Assembly (NCBI GenBank): GCA_964568955.1 | Contig: CAZMSM010000089.1 | Coordinates: forward strand, 1-6,527 | DNA length: 6,527 nucleotides | From: UBA1447 sp964568955 | GTDB lineage: Bacteria; Bacillota; Clostridia; Oscillospirales; Acutalibacteraceae | Reading direction: 5' to 3' | Shown here: one piece after another, positions 6,341-6,527 of the stretch | Numbering within the stretch: position 1 is the first letter of the stretch | Layout of the letters: each line of letters opens with the position of its first letter | Position numbers and translations under genes: made by a program | Notes under the pieces: model-generated | Databases searched by the model: none | What the model was told of the DNA's origin: nothing | Seen by the model: only the letters and a program-made list of their open reading frames with translations

Positions 6341-6527
6341 CTAAACCGAGTTCTTGTTACGGCGCGCGGCATATGCTACACCCGTAAAGATCAACCCCAT
6401 GGAGACGGCCAAGGTGATTAACTTTCCGTTTTCGCCGCCCGTCGGCGGTAGAATGACATCCGCTTGCCTTGTGGTTGACACTGTTTCCGGAGTGGTTTCC
6501 GTCTGTGCGATAGCCTCTGCCTCGGTG
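6341..6527 (-). CDS. LPXTG-type cell-wall-anchored surface protein, C-terminal part only
   Basis: An open frame enters from the right edge and ends at TAG (6341-6343), giving the last 61 residues of a longer protein. It starts with a Thr/Glu-rich stalk (TEAEAIAQTETTPETVSTT). A complete sorting signal follows: LPPTGG (26-31), a short spacer ENGK, a hydrophobic helix (LITLAVSMGLIFTGVAYAA) and a positive tail RRNKNSV. Sortase A-class enzymes cleave LPXTG between T and G and link the protein to peptidoglycan, so the body of this protein is displayed on the cell surface. Its function cannot be known because the N-terminal part is outside the window. No start codon is present in the window, so a gene finder requiring a start would miss it. 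Confidence 0.9.
   Translation of the reverse strand, partial: TEAEAIAQTETTPETVSTTRQADVILPPTGGENGKLITLAVSMGLIFTGVAYAARRNKNSV

Overview
The window reads as chromosomal DNA of a Gram-positive, low-to-mid GC Firmicute, most likely a member of the Clostridia. The support is an LPPTGG sortase-sorting signal at the right edge, AGGAGG-type ribosome binding sites, housekeeping-type TTGACA-17-TATACT promoters, a PadR regulator paired with a HAAS/DUF1700-like membrane protein, and a multi-PAS GGDEF/HD-GYP protein. A run of ten Ns (5275-5284) marks it as draft or metagenomic scaffold sequence. All recognisable genes lie on the minus strand, so the reading order is right to left. I saw no tRNA, rRNA, CRISPR, insertion sequence or phage gene.

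Right to left: (1) 6341-6527 is the C-terminus of a cell-wall-anchored surface protein, followed by a large hairpin (6255-6299). (2) 3200-6069 is one gene, broken only by the assembly gap. It encodes a membrane-bound c-di-GMP enzyme of roughly 956 residues: an extracytoplasmic sensor between two membrane helices, three PAS domains, a GGDEF domain and an HD-GYP domain. It ends at a strong 13-bp-stem terminator (3138-3179). (3) 3033-1508 is a three-gene unit, padR / HAAS-like membrane protein / hemolysin III (PAQR) family protein. It is driven by a near-consensus promoter with an AT-rich upstream element and a dyad just after the expected start site, and it is closed by a terminator at 1452-1481. 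(4) 1351-29 encodes a secreted PHP-domain phosphoesterase-like protein with its own consensus promoter. A small hairpin at 1-11 may be the start of its terminator.

The units appear to be independent transcripts connected by a cell-envelope theme: a surface protein, a transmembrane c-di-GMP sensor, a PadR-controlled membrane operon and an exported hydrolase. The most notable non-genic structures are the regulatory architecture in front of padR, a 9-bp (AAAGAAGAC) repeat tract that stays in frame with the hemolysin III gene, and the gap, whose true length the flanking PAS sequence lets one predict.
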